Assembly (NCBI RefSeq): GCF_000742475.1
Contig: NZ_JQAJ01000002.1
Span: forward strand, 215,542-279,541
From: Candidatus Hepatobacter penaei
GTDB lineage: Bacteria > Pseudomonadota > Alphaproteobacteria > Holosporales > Hepatobacteraceae
Length of the DNA stretch: 64,000 nt
Reading direction: 5' to 3'
Made by a program: the position numbers and the translations under genes. Under the pieces are notes generated by a model. That model was not told where the DNA came from and searched no databases. It saw only the letters and a list, made by a program, of their open reading frames with translations. Shown here piece by piece: positions 1 through 9,127 of this stretch. Within the stretch, counting starts at the first letter, position 1; the number at the start of each line of letters is the position of its first letter.

Positions 1-228
1 TTGATGATGTTTTTTTCATCACAAGCATACCCCCCACACAAAAGCGCCACGAAGTATTTTGTGCATCTTAGAACCTTTTCTCCCAGGGCAACGTGCCTAT
101 CATAAGAAGACGTGGCGAACACAGAAAGTGTCAGGCAAAAAGCGCTTCAGATTTCAAAAAAAGAAGGTGCAGGTTTCGCCTATGTCAAAGCACAGGTCTC
201 CAAAGGCAAAACAGAAGATGTCTTACCG
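1..228. other. Window edge, no gene supported
   Basis: This is the stretch downstream of the transhydrogenase alpha gene. In alphaproteobacteria the small membrane subunit gene pntAB normally follows directly, but on the minus strand I see only short frames that soon meet stops. A minus-strand ATG at 19-17 beginning MKKTSS could open a gene that continues outside the window. The plus-strand frame starting near 112 reads mainly antisense to pntAA and is not supported as a gene. Confidence 0.4.
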
Positions 229-1356
229 TTAGCGTTGCGCTTTTTGAGACAAAGGCACTTCACTGTCACCGGACAGGATGCGCACAGGCCCAATAATGTC
301 TTGATCACCGTCCTCTCTGAGGCGCCCCTCTCCGTCCCAGACAGCTTTCAAAAAGTGAAACACATTGCGGGCATAGAAAAAAGAGGCCGACACAGGATGC
401 ATGCTGCACAAGTTTTGAGGACCCACAATGTGGACGCCCTGATGAACCAGCACCTCACCTGGCTTTGTGAGCTCGCAATTCCCCCCTTGAGACGCCGCGG
501 CGTCCACCACCACAGATCCAGGCGCAAGACGATCCACAAGGCTTTGGGGCATCAAGCACGGCGCTTTTTTTCCCATGGTCAGGGCAGCAGTAATCACCAG
601 GTCCATGGAGCCTACGGCCTCAGCCATGGCCTCTTTTTGCCGTTGTTGATCTTCCTCAGAAAGGGCTTGGGCATACCCCCCCTCACTAGAGCCAGCGCGT
701 TCGCTCAAGGTGATATCAAGAAAGCGCCCCCCCAAACTTTCCACCTGTTCACGCACCTCAGGACGCACATCATAGCCCCACACGCGGGCCCCCAATCGAG
801 CCGCCGTCGCCACAGCTTGCAAGCCCAAAACACCCGCACCCAAAACAAGAACCCGCGCTGGCTTGATGGTGCCTGCCGCCGTCATCAATAAAGGCGCCAA
901 GCGAGGAAGAGATGACATCCCCAAAAGAACAGCCGCATAGCCCGCCACTGTGTTTTGAGAGGATAAAACATCCATATTTTGCGCGCGGCTGATGCGCGGC
1001 AACTTTTCAAGGCAATAGGCCGTCATCTTTTTTTTCTCAAGCAAGGCTTTGGATGCCCCCTCAAGGCTGCCCAGCATCCCCACAAGAGACGCCCCTTCCG
1101 GAAAATGCTTGATTGTCTCTCTAGCAGGACAGCCAATCGTCACCACAATCTGCCCCCCTGTAAACAAGGACGGGCCAGAAGAGCGAACCTCTGCCCCTTG
1201 TGCCGTAAAGGCTTCGTCAGTAAAAAAAGCGCCCTCACCGGCACCTTTCTCCACCACCACATGAAAGCCCGCTGCTTTGATCTTTGCCACCATATCAGGC
1301 GTGATGGCCACGCGCTTTTCAAGAGGATCAGACTCTTTGGGAACAATGATATGCAT
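229..1356 (-). CDS. pntAA: NAD(P) transhydrogenase subunit alpha, part 1 (PntAA)
   Basis: This is the NAD(H)-binding domain I subunit of proton-translocating transhydrogenase, which with PntAB and PntB at the inner membrane reduces NADP+ with NADH using the proton gradient. The 375-residue length fits the split alphaproteobacterial form. Visible hallmarks are an N-terminal alanine-dehydrogenase-like domain opening with IIVPKES, the signature RISRAQNMDVLSSQ at about residues 121-134, and a Rossmann motif GAGVLG near 173-178 followed by YDVRPEVREQVESLGG. The RISRAQ motif argues against true alanine dehydrogenase. The start is well supported: AAGGAAA lies a little upstream of the ATG at 1356. 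PntAB and PntB are not visible downstream within the 228 bases available. Confidence 0.9.
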   Translation of the reverse strand: MHIIVPKESDPLEKRVAITPDMVAKIKAAGFHVVVEKGAGEGAFFTDEAFTAQGAEVRSSGPSLFTGGQIVVTIGCPARETIKHFPEGASLVGMLGSLEGASKALLEKKKMTAYCLEKLPRISRAQNMDVLSSQNTVAGYAAVLLGMSSLPRLAPLLMTAAGTIKPARVLVLGAGVLGLQAVATAARLGARVWGYDVRPEVREQVESLGGRFLDITLSERAGSSEGGYAQALSEEDQQRQKEAMAEAVGSMDLVITAALTMGKKAPCLMPQSLVDRLAPGSVVVDAAASQGGNCELTKPGEVLVHQGVHIVGPQNLCSMHPVSASFFYARNVFHFLKAVWDGEGRLREDGDQDIIGPVRILSGDSEVPLSQKAQR

Positions 1357-1388
1357 AAAAGGGTTTCCTTACGTTCATCACCACTAGA

Positions 1389-2666
1389 TTAAGGTTTTTT
1401 GGGCGTCTTTCTACCCTTTTTTTGATAAGCCTGGGGGGAAAAGAGATACTCTGCCCACCCACCCAGCAAATGAACATAAACATCCAGTGTTTGTTGAAAG
1501 GTGGCTTGTGCTCTCAGGTGATAGGCACTCATTTTACCGTACAGCATCACCCACAATGGACTAATGGCCAACGAGATCGCCGTGAGTGTGATCAACATTT
1601 GCTGCGCAAAGGGAGAAAGAACACGGCTATCCCAACCAATAGAGATGAGCAAAAAAGCAAATTCACCCATTTGTGACAGCATGACCCCTGCCAAAAATGT
1701 TGTGGGCCAAGGTTGGCGGAGCGCACGCAACAGACCAAAATTAATCAGGGTTTTAAACACAATAATCCCCAAAGACAAGGCTAAAATCAGCCACAGATGC
1801 GCCCAAATGAAGGATATATTGATAAACAGGCCCACAGACAGAAAGAAGGTCATCACCAACACGCTATAGATCGGCATAATCACCTGCAGCATGATGGCCC
1901 GCTCTTTTAAGTTCCCTAAAATGAGGCCCGCCAAAAAGGCACCATAGGCCACCGACAAACCAATAAACCCAGAAACCGTGGCAAACCCAAAACAAAAAGA
2001 CAGGCTCACCAATGAAGGCAGCTCTGGCCGCTCTGCTGAAAAATTCACAAAAAGAGGCACCTTGCGAGGCCGTGAAAGCCACCACACAAACGCAGAGAGA
2101 ATGCCTAAGGCCACAAAAATCTTAAGGCTCAAACTCACCCACTGAATGCCGTGATCCAGGTCACGCAAAATCAAAATCATGGGGACAATGGCAAGATCTT
2201 GTGCAATCAACACACCTAAGGTTAAACGCCCCACATCGGTGTTCAGTTCTTGGCTGGCCTCCAACATTTTGACCGCCACTGCCGTGCTGCTCAGCGCCAA
2301 AACAAACGCTAAGAGAAGAGAAAAGCCCAACGACCACTGCATAAAAGCATTCAAGGTAAACGCAATGCAAAAACTGATGACAATTTGCCCACACACCACG
2401 CTTAAGGAGATGCCCATGGTCCTTTTGAAGCTGCGCAAATCAAGGCTAAGCCCCACCACAAAGAGGACCATCAAAATGCCAAAATCTGCGAAAAGTTGGA
2501 TAATGCTGACGTCTTCAATATAGGCAATGCCTGAGGGTCCCAAGATAACCCCGGCAAGGATATATCCTAAAATAGCTGGCTGACGAAACCGCTCTAATAA
2601 AAGACCACAAAACAAGGCCGCTGTGATGACAAGGGCAATTTCTTGAAGACCTAAGACTGTATGCAT
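1389..2666 (-). CDS. CPA2-family cation:proton antiporter (KefB/Nha-type membrane domain)
   Basis: This polytopic inner-membrane protein of about 425 residues belongs to the monovalent cation:proton antiporter-2 family, which exchanges K+ or Na+ for H+. Hydrophobic segments fill most of the length, and the early segment QPAILGYILAGVILGPSG is the family hallmark of the first helices. The later PWPTTFLAGVMLSQMGEFAF segment also matches. There is no C-terminal TrkA-N/RCK nucleotide-binding domain, so this is a short form without the usual gating module. I chose the ATG at 2666 because GGAGGGAG sits immediately upstream; a longer frame to 2759 has no comparable site. It lies just upstream of pntAA on the same strand, 32 bases away. 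The transported ion cannot be told. Confidence 0.85.
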   Translation of the reverse strand: MHTVLGLQEIALVITAALFCGLLLERFRQPAILGYILAGVILGPSGIAYIEDVSIIQLFADFGILMVLFVVGLSLDLRSFKRTMGISLSVVCGQIVISFCIAFTLNAFMQWSLGFSLLLAFVLALSSTAVAVKMLEASQELNTDVGRLTLGVLIAQDLAIVPMILILRDLDHGIQWVSLSLKIFVALGILSAFVWWLSRPRKVPLFVNFSAERPELPSLVSLSFCFGFATVSGFIGLSVAYGAFLAGLILGNLKERAIMLQVIMPIYSVLVMTFFLSVGLFINISFIWAHLWLILALSLGIIVFKTLINFGLLRALRQPWPTTFLAGVMLSQMGEFAFLLISIGWDSRVLSPFAQQMLITLTAISLAISPLWVMLYGKMSAYHLRAQATFQQTLDVYVHLLGGWAEYLFSPQAYQKKGRKTPKKP

Positions 2667-2809
2667 ACTCCCTCCCTCGCTTCCTATTGTAAGCACAATA
2701 CACCTATAACAACAAGAAATAACAAAGGACCGTGCGTCTCTATAAAGAAAAACCGTCAAGGTTCATGATGAAAGAAGGATAGATTCATCACACATAAACG
2801 ACAGTCTTC

Positions 2810-2838
2810 TTGACATAAATGCATAAAGAACCGAGTAT
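2810..2838 (+). promoter_or_regulatory. Putative sigma-70 promoter for tRNA-Met
   Basis: A perfect TTGACA at 2810-2815 is followed after 17 bases by GAGTAT at 2833-2838, a weak -10. The tRNA begins 11 bases further on, which is the right distance for a tRNA promoter. The call rests on the -35 box and the geometry. Confidence 0.45.
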
Positions 2839-2848
2839 TTCTGGGAAA

Positions 2849-2925
2849 GGCGGAGTAGCTCAGCTGGTTAGAGCAGCGGAATCATAATCCGCGTGTCGGG
2901 GGTTCGAGTCCCTCCTCCGCTACCA
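2849..2925 (+). tRNA. tRNA-Met (CAT)
   Basis: A full cloverleaf is visible: acceptor GGCGGAG pairs with CTCCGCT (G-U at the end), D arm AGCTC-GAGC, anticodon loop with CAT in ATCATAATC, T arm GGGGG-TTCGAGT-CCCTC and an encoded CCA. The first acceptor pair is base-paired, which argues for elongator rather than initiator Met. A CAT anticodon can also belong to tRNA-Ile2 after lysidine modification, but the body resembles the usual alphaproteobacterial elongator tRNA-Met. Confidence 0.92.
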
Positions 2926-2950
2926 TGATCATTCAAGAACGGTGGATAAA

Positions 2951-3517
2951 ATGGTAAAAATAAGTGCGAACGAGCTCAGGCCAGGCAATGTGATTGAACA
3001 CAAAAATCGTTTTTGGACGATTGTGAAAATGCAACACGTCAAGCCTGGTAAGGGTGGGGCCTTCATGCAAGTTGAGCTTAAAGAGCTTAAAACAGGCACC
3101 AAACTGAATGAGCGGTTTCGTTCAGATGAAAACCTCGAACGTGCCCATACAGAAGAACGAACCCACCAGTTTTTGTATAAAAATGAAAACGCGTTAACCT
3201 TCATGAACACACAAACCTATGACCAGATCGTACTTCCTGAAGAACTGTTGGGCGAGGCGGCACCTTTTTTGCAAGAAAGTATGGAAGTCACCATTTCCTT
3301 TTGTGATGACAAGGCCATTTCCATCAACCTCCCCAAAACAGTGACTCTTCAAGTCGTGGAAGCGGATCCTTTTGTGAAAGGTCAGACTGCCACATCTTCT
3401 TTCAAACCTGCTAAACTGGCGAATGGATGCAAGATTATGGTGCCACAATACGTGGAAAAAGACACAGATGTCATGGTGAACACAGAAGACGGTACCTATG
3501 TTGGGCGTGCGAAGTGA
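2951..3517 (+). CDS. efp: Translation elongation factor P
   Basis: EF-P binds ribosomes stalled on proline-rich stretches and promotes peptide bond formation. The 188-residue product shows the three-domain EF-P layout with N-terminal LRPGNVIEHKNRFW and the loop HVKPGKGGAF. Lysine 34 in PGKGG is at the position that EpmA modifies in Escherichia coli; no modifying enzyme is encoded in this window. The ATG at 2951 is preceded by GGTGGA, which serves as ribosome binding site; a GTG nine bases upstream is in frame but is itself part of that site. The gene follows tRNA-Met on the same strand and precedes the suhB-like gene by 15 bases. Confidence 0.96.
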   Translation: MVKISANELRPGNVIEHKNRFWTIVKMQHVKPGKGGAFMQVELKELKTGTKLNERFRSDENLERAHTEERTHQFLYKNENALTFMNTQTYDQIVLPEELLGEAAPFLQESMEVTISFCDDKAISINLPKTVTLQVVEADPFVKGQTATSSFKPAKLANGCKIMVPQYVEKDTDVMVNTEDGTYVGRAK

Positions 3518-3532
3518 CACCTGAATAACCGC

Positions 3533-4324
3533 ATGTCCTACCGAACGTTTTATACACCCTGTCCCTTTGTGAACATCATGGCTCGTACGGCTTTTTCTGC
3601 TGCCAAGGGCCTCTTGAGAGATTTTGGCGAAGTTGAAAATTTGCAAGTCTCAGCCAAAAGCACCAAAGATTTTGTCTCTGTGGCGGACCGGCGCTCAGAA
3701 AAAACCATTTTTAAAGAACTCAAAAAAGCCTATCCCGATTTTGGTTTTATCATGGAAGAACAAGGCGTGATTGAGGGTGAAAAGCCCATGACCTTTGTGA
3801 TAGACCCCCTCGATGGCACCCTCAATTTTTTGAACGGTCTTCCCCATTTTGCCATTTCTATTGGCCTTTTATTAAACGACACACCTCTTGCAGGCGTCAT
3901 TCTTGACCCTGTCCGTGATGAATTGTTTTGGGCCTCAAAGGGTGTGGGGGCCTTTGTCAATAAAAGGCGTTTGCGCGCAAGCACCACCACCAAACAACGC
4001 ACACACCTCATAAGCGCCAGCCACATCAGCTTACCCACCGCCCAAAAAAACTATCTAGAAACCTTTGCTAACTTTCGCTTATCCGGTTCCACAGCGTTAG
4101 ATCTGGCGTATGTTGCTGCTGGACGTTTGGATGGATTTTTAGCCTATAACTTGCCGCTTTGGGATCAAGCCGCGGCGGCAATCATCATTGAAGAAGCCCG
4201 TGGGCGCATCCACACCCACCCGTCACAGCTTCGCCAAGGCTCTTACACCGTGGCCTGCTCCCCTTCCCTGGATGAAAAGTTAATGAAGATGATTGTCGAG
4301 GTGGACACGCATGGTGGTAACTAG
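3533..4324 (+). CDS. Inositol monophosphatase family protein (SuhB/CysQ-like)
   Basis: This is a Mg2+-dependent, Li+-sensitive phosphatase of the inositol monophosphatase fold. The 263 residues are typical. Metal-binding motifs are visible: EEQG at 75-78 (family EExG), DPLDGTLNF at 91-99, and LWDQAAA near residue 214 (family WDxAAG). Substrate cannot be told from sequence; SuhB-type inositol-1-phosphatases and 3'-phosphoadenosine nucleotidases look alike, and SuhB also works in rRNA antitermination in some proteobacteria. The gene ends in TAG and overlaps the glmM start by 14 bases, so the two are probably translated from one message with efp. Confidence 0.85.
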   Translation: MSYRTFYTPCPFVNIMARTAFSAAKGLLRDFGEVENLQVSAKSTKDFVSVADRRSEKTIFKELKKAYPDFGFIMEEQGVIEGEKPMTFVIDPLDGTLNFLNGLPHFAISIGLLLNDTPLAGVILDPVRDELFWASKGVGAFVNKRRLRASTTTKQRTHLISASHISLPTAQKNYLETFANFRLSGSTALDLAYVAAGRLDGFLAYNLPLWDQAAAAIIIEEARGRIHTHPSQLRQGSYTVACSPSLDEKLMKMIVEVDTHGGN

Positions 4325-5651
4325 CAGTATTTTTGGCACAGACGGGGTTCGTGGTCGTTTTGGCAGCTTTCCGTTGACGCCCGATGTGTTGACAAAGCTG
4401 GCCCAAGCCATCGCCTCTTTTTTATATGCACAAGACAAACACCCTGCCTCCATTCTGATTGCCCGGGATACACGCATATCTGGGCCCGACATTGAGCAAC
4501 ACATGATCACAACGCTCAATACGTGCGGCATCAACACCGCTTCTTTGGGCGTTGTTCCCACCCCTGCGCTTGTCTATGCCATGCATACAGGTGAAGCGTG
4601 TTTAGGGATGATGATTTCTGCGTCCCACAACCCATGGCACGACAATGGGATTAAACTTTTTGATGCCAAGGGGCGCAAACTCACGCCCACGCAAGAGGCC
4701 GCCCTTGAAACCTTCATGACCTCAGAAGCGCTCACACACAAACCTGTGGGCGCCCATGGCCATCAAGACATCATCCCGTCCTACAAAGCGTTTATCAAGC
4801 AAACAGTAGACCCCTTATCCTTAACAGGCCAACGTCTTGTGGTAGACACCGCCCATGGCGCCTTCACTCACATCGCACCTGCTGTTTTTAAGGACCTGAA
4901 CGCCGACGTCATCACCATAGGGCACGATCCTGACGGCAAGAATATTAACGATGACTGTGGCACCACCCACCCTCGCGCCTTACAGGAGGCGGTTAAGAAG
5001 CATCGTGCCTCTTTTGGTGTGGCTTTTGATGGCGATGGTGACCGTGTTCTCTTGTGTCATGATGACGGTACACTGCTTGATGGTGATCAGATTCTTGCCT
5101 TGCTCGCGTTAACCCATCAGGCTCAGGGACGCCTTGACCCACCTGTGGTGGTATCTACCGTTATGGCTAACCAAGCCATGGAAGATTGCTTGACAGCGAA
5201 GGGCATCACCTTGTTGAGGACACCTGTGGGAGATCGCTTTATTGCCGAAACCATGGCAAAAACCGGCAGCCTTCTAGGCGGCGAAGCGTCTGGTCATATG
5301 ATTGTGGGGCAACATAGCTTCACAGGCGATGGCCTTCTGGCTGCGCTTCACGCGCTGAAGGTGCTTATGGACCCACAAAGCCCCCGCAGGGCCTTTACCC
5401 CCTATCCCCATCACCTTGAGAACCTTCCCATGGCGCAGATGGACCCCAAGACCCTGGCTAACCTTGATGCCATTCAACAGGCCATGACAAAGACATTACG
5501 TAAGGGGGAGCGTTTTTTGCTACGCAAATCAGGCACTGAACCTTTGGTGCGGGTGATGATTGAAGCACCTTCCCAAGAAAAAATCAGTGCCATTAAAGCC
5601 CGCGCTATAGAGCATCTGCTGGGTCTTCGCGCGTCTACAGCGACGCTCTAA
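4311..5651 (+). CDS. glmM: Phosphoglucosamine mutase
   Basis: GlmM converts glucosamine-6-phosphate to glucosamine-1-phosphate on the way to UDP-GlcNAc for peptidoglycan and lipid A. The 446-residue product has the phosphohexomutase layout: IFGTDGVRG near the N-terminus, the phosphoserine loop SASHNP with Ser at about 103, the Mg2+ loop FDGDGDR near 239-245, GGEASGH near 323-329, and the C-terminal phosphate-binding loop RKSGTEPLVRV. The ATG at 4311 has GAGGTGG about seven bases upstream. An in-frame TTG at 4293 is possible but unneeded. The start lies inside the end of the preceding phosphatase gene, so translation is probably coupled. Confidence 0.96.
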   Translation: MVVTSSIFGTDGVRGRFGSFPLTPDVLTKLAQAIASFLYAQDKHPASILIARDTRISGPDIEQHMITTLNTCGINTASLGVVPTPALVYAMHTGEACLGMMISASHNPWHDNGIKLFDAKGRKLTPTQEAALETFMTSEALTHKPVGAHGHQDIIPSYKAFIKQTVDPLSLTGQRLVVDTAHGAFTHIAPAVFKDLNADVITIGHDPDGKNINDDCGTTHPRALQEAVKKHRASFGVAFDGDGDRVLLCHDDGTLLDGDQILALLALTHQAQGRLDPPVVVSTVMANQAMEDCLTAKGITLLRTPVGDRFIAETMAKTGSLLGGEASGHMIVGQHSFTGDGLLAALHALKVLMDPQSPRRAFTPYPHHLENLPMAQMDPKTLANLDAIQQAMTKTLRKGERFLLRKSGTEPLVRVMIEAPSQEKISAIKARAIEHLLGLRASTATL

Positions 5652-5696
5652 CTTCGTGCAACCCTCCTCCTCTGGCCCGATCACATGGCGCTCCCA

Positions 5697-6353
5697 TTAC
5701 CTCTTTTGGTAAAGGGGCAGATGGCACACATAAGACAAAGGGCAGCCTTCAAACAAGGCACCACGCTTTTCTCCCTCAATCGCCAACACAGCCACAGCTC
5801 TCACGGTTCCCCCCACCTGGGTGATAAGCTTTTTAGCCGCTTTGAGCGTCTCTCCCGTAGAGAGCACATCATCCACAAGCAAAACCTTTTTATGAGCCAA
5901 GCCTAACGCCTGATCTTCACGCACATAAAGGGTTTTGGCCGTGGTGCTTGTGATGGGTTGCTAAGTCACCGCCGCCGCGCACCCGCCCTTATTCGTCCCG
6001 CGCAGCACATAAAAAAACACATGAGGATACTTTTGTTGAAGATAACGCACCAAAAAGGCCGCCCACACATTGGCCTTGTCACCGGGCACCACCACCCCAT
6101 CGATCTCATGCCACCACGAAGCTTGCTCAAGGGCAGCCCCCAGCACACTGACAGAAGCCTGCATAAGGTCTAGATTATCCGCCATATCATATAAATAGAC
6201 ATAAGATAGATCCGTGCCCCGAATAGGTTTGAGAGGATAGTCTTTATGAAAAGACCCCACATGGACCCGGTGAATCTGCGGGGTTTGCGCTGGCAACGCC
6301 CACCATCCACCCACAAACACAAAAAACACCGCCAACCTTAACAAACAGGACAT
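5697..6353 (-). pseudogene. Exported phosphoribosyltransferase-like protein, interrupted by an in-frame TAG
   Basis: Reading the minus strand from 6353 gives a signal peptide (MSCLLRLAVFFVFVGGWWAL, then PAQ), about 130 residues, then a TAG at 5963-5961. The same frame then continues without another stop to 5697. The second part holds the classic 13-residue PRPP-binding motif of type I phosphoribosyltransferases, VLLVDDVLSTGET. The first part has VVVPGDKANVWAAFLVRYL, at the place where adenine-phosphoribosyltransferase-like proteins have their first conserved loop. Joined, the product would be about 217 residues. A PRTase with an export signal is unusual; I recall similar exported PRTase-like proteins in other host-associated bacteria. 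As written the active site is lost, so this is a nonsense pseudogene unless the stop is read through. Confidence 0.7.
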
Positions 6354-6498
6354 CCGGTTGCTCCGTCATAAAAATAAATAAATTCAATAGGTTATTATCA
6401 TATGACCACCGTCTTTGATACAATTGCGTACCCCTTTTTTATCCCCATAAGCTATTACCCACCACACCTGTCTCACCCTTTCTCTCTTGCTCTCCACC

Positions 6499-6951
6499 AT
6501 GTCCCCTATCACCCTTTACCTCTCAAAGCCGCCTGACTTTTCTGCTGATGTCTCCGTCGTGGTGGGGTTTCTGGCTGTTAAGGATCACTACCTTTGCCTG
6601 CAAAAAAGCGCCCACGAGAAGGAAGCTTTTTTATGGGGCATCCCTGGCGGCAAAAAGAACCCCCATGAATCGCCTCCCCAAGCCCTTGTGCGAGAAATGG
6701 TCGAAGAAACGGGCATCACACTCAGCGAAGCATACCTCAGGCACGTCACGGACTGTTATGTCATGAAGCCCTCGTGGCGCTATACATGCCATATATTTTT
6801 TCAAGGTTTACCTGCAAGACCTTTGGTACGTCTTTCCCCCGAACATGTGTCTTATGCTTGGGTAACCCTTGCAGATATGAAAACAATGCCTTTGATAGGA
6901 GGTAGCCATGACGTCCTCGAGCTTTTTCAACAAAAAGTCTACAATACCTGA
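6499..6951 (+). CDS. Nudix hydrolase
   Basis: This 150-residue cytoplasmic protein of the Nudix fold hydrolyses a nucleoside diphosphate linked to some other moiety. The Nudix box is complete at about residues 51-73: GKKNPHE, seven residues, then REMVEETGI. The WGIPGG just before it is also typical of the family. Substrate cannot be told; MutT-like and ADP-ribose-type enzymes share this box. A TTG at 6487 could add four residues, but the ATG at 6499 is the simpler start. No clear ribosome binding site is visible for either. It stands alone between the broken phosphoribosyltransferase and the large membrane protein. Confidence 0.85.
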   Translation: MSPITLYLSKPPDFSADVSVVVGFLAVKDHYLCLQKSAHEKEAFLWGIPGGKKNPHESPPQALVREMVEETGITLSEAYLRHVTDCYVMKPSWRYTCHIFFQGLPARPLVRLSPEHVSYAWVTLADMKTMPLIGGSHDVLELFQQKVYNT

Positions 6952-7064
6952 TAAAGAAGAAGATAATTATAGGCAAATAAGGCAAGTATTAATTTTTTCT
7001 TTTTTTTGACATATTAGCATGCCTGTGTTAAGGCATTTTTAATTCTTTTTCCCCTTAAAAACAA

Positions 7065-9089
7065 ATGATTAAGAGGTTTATTGTCTTTTTGTGCCTGTTA
7101 AGTCACGCCCTTTATGGCGTGGATGTCATAAACATGAGCATCCTAGGAGAAGACGCGCCCTTCACCAAAGCCATCCGAGAAGCAGGCTTTGAAGAAGAGG
7201 CCTACCCCTCTCTTCATGCGGACGCAGATACGCTGTTATACCTAGGCGCACGCTCAGGTAAGCATAGCCTTTTTACACACCCAAGTTTTGAAAAAGCGCA
7301 GCGTTATCTTCAACAAAATCCTAGCATTGTGGGAGACGCACTTTTTGGGGCCATTGTAGGTGTCAGTGCCGCGCGCTCGTGGGCCATCTTTTTTGGCAAC
7401 GCCACCAACTTGCTTTTGATTCCCAACTCTGCCGACCCGCGTCCTATGTATTGGGGTGTGATGGCAGCGATTTTGTTACCTGAAGTCTTTAATAATGCCC
7501 GCGTTATGCATACCTTACACACCCGAAATCCGCATACATCTTTATGTGAGGGACGGTTAACGCCCAGTCACAAGGCAATGAACGTCTTGAACTATACCTT
7601 ATGCACCCTCTTTTTGGCTAAGTATTTTAAAGTGTATTACACAGCTGCCTGGGGAGACAAGCTAAGTCATGGTGAGCGGCGTTCAGCAGATTGGGACTAT
7701 TTCTTTGTGCTGTGCTATTTGTGGTCGAACTGGTGGAAAAAACACGCAATCCTTGACCATAAGATCCACATTATTAAAGATAAGTTTTTTGCCACGGAGC
7801 AAGATGAGCATCACGATCGCCACGTGATCCAAAAGCGTCTGGCAGACAGTTATCGCAAACTGCAACAAGGTTCAGACGTTCGTATGCTCACCTTCGCAAC
7901 GAAGGTGACCAATATCAACCACCACGCCGACAGCATCGAAAAACAACAGAAAGCCACGTTGGCACTCTTGGCGTATTTGTATCACTATGGACACAAACAT
8001 GAAGAGATCAGCAAAAGTCAGCGTCAAGACAAGCCCGATTCATTAAAAGCTGCTGAGTTCATGGGTCGTGTGGCGGGCACCTTGCTTATGCCCGCCTCAA
8101 CGTTAGGCGCCTATTATGCCATGGACAGCATTTTGTCTTTGGTAGGCTTAAGAGAAGAGCACTATCACCATGATGATCACGATATGCAGGATCCCTTGGC
8201 GTGGACCTATGCCATCATCACATCGCTCTACTCAGGATTTGCTGGTTATCACGCAGGACCTGATTTTGCGCGCCATCTGTGGTGTCGCCATCATGGCAAA
8301 GACCCTAACTTATATACTGATCATCTTTCTTATTGGCCACAAAATTTTCGCGGCATTCGCGCCGTTATGGGGGGAGGCACGTCCTACCTTATCTCGTCTT
8401 TTCTGATGCTGCCCATTGCCGAGCTCTTGGCCAAACAGGTCCACGTGTTAGGAGGACCTTTGAGTTTGCGAAAAGCGCTGCTGCTCACCACAGCGCAATG
8501 GGGCATTATCATGGATACATCCTTTGTAGGGCCTCAATATCAAAACCTAATTGGCTATTTGGGGCGCGCTGCAGGTGGTGATAAATTAGGCACCATTAAA
8601 GATCACAGCCTCAAGATGATTGTCAATCTTCACCAAGGCATTGAGCGCCTGGATGATGAAAAAATCACCATGCTCAAAAAAGCCCTTGATGCATGGGTAC
8701 CTGATAATGCAGAAGCGCCCCCTACATCAGAAAACCCTCACACACCCCTTGCACCCGAACCTTCGCCCTTAGCAGAAACATGGATAGGCAGCAAGCCAGC
8801 AGAGGACACAGATAGCATCCATGCCCCCCTGTTGTCTGGTGACGATGAAGCTGAATCCGAGGCGAGTGAATTCTCTGGTGACGATCTTGATGAAGAATAT
8901 AATCCTAGACCGAGGCGCTCATCTTCAGTATCAAGCCGCATTTATGAACAAATTTATGGGCGTGCCTATGGATTCTGGCAAAAAACCTATCACTGGTTTT
9001 TAGGCAGGCCTGTCCCCACGCGTCTAGCAAACAGGGTGAGGCACATCATGAAAGATCCACACGCGCCTGATAACGAATCAACCGAATGA
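7065..9089 (+). CDS. Unrecognised exported polytopic membrane protein, 674 residues
   Basis: I do not recognise this protein. It opens with a signal-like segment (MIKRFIVFLCLLSHALYGVD). Further hydrophobic stretches lie around residues 90-115, 125-140, 180-195, 330-355, 375-395 and 435-460, so it is probably multi-spanning. A His/Asp-rich loop (EEHYHHDDHDMQD) lies between two of them. The last 130 or so residues are polar and probably disordered: proline-rich, then acidic and Ser-rich (LLSGDDEAESEASEFSGDD), ending in a basic segment. No enzymatic motif is visible. A TTGACA at 7006-7011 might be its -35 box. It is transcribed alone and followed by a convergent tRNA-Ser gene. Confidence 0.75.
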   Translation: MIKRFIVFLCLLSHALYGVDVINMSILGEDAPFTKAIREAGFEEEAYPSLHADADTLLYLGARSGKHSLFTHPSFEKAQRYLQQNPSIVGDALFGAIVGVSAARSWAIFFGNATNLLLIPNSADPRPMYWGVMAAILLPEVFNNARVMHTLHTRNPHTSLCEGRLTPSHKAMNVLNYTLCTLFLAKYFKVYYTAAWGDKLSHGERRSADWDYFFVLCYLWSNWWKKHAILDHKIHIIKDKFFATEQDEHHDRHVIQKRLADSYRKLQQGSDVRMLTFATKVTNINHHADSIEKQQKATLALLAYLYHYGHKHEEISKSQRQDKPDSLKAAEFMGRVAGTLLMPASTLGAYYAMDSILSLVGLREEHYHHDDHDMQDPLAWTYAIITSLYSGFAGYHAGPDFARHLWCRHHGKDPNLYTDHLSYWPQNFRGIRAVMGGGTSYLISSFLMLPIAELLAKQVHVLGGPLSLRKALLLTTAQWGIIMDTSFVGPQYQNLIGYLGRAAGGDKLGTIKDHSLKMIVNLHQGIERLDDEKITMLKKALDAWVPDNAEAPPTSENPHTPLAPEPSPLAETWIGSKPAEDTDSIHAPLLSGDDEAESEASEFSGDDLDEEYNPRPRRSSSVSSRIYEQIYGRAYGFWQKTYHWFLGRPVPTRLANRVRHIMKDPHAPDNESTE

Positions 9090-9127
9090 ACACCTCTCCA
9101 TGAGAAGGCACGGGTAAAAGATGAACG

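Noticed and set aside
112..891. Long plus-strand ORF of 259 codons
   Set aside because: It lies almost wholly antisense to pntAA, whose motifs are unmistakable; its composition (Arg/His-rich) is that of an opposite-strand shadow.
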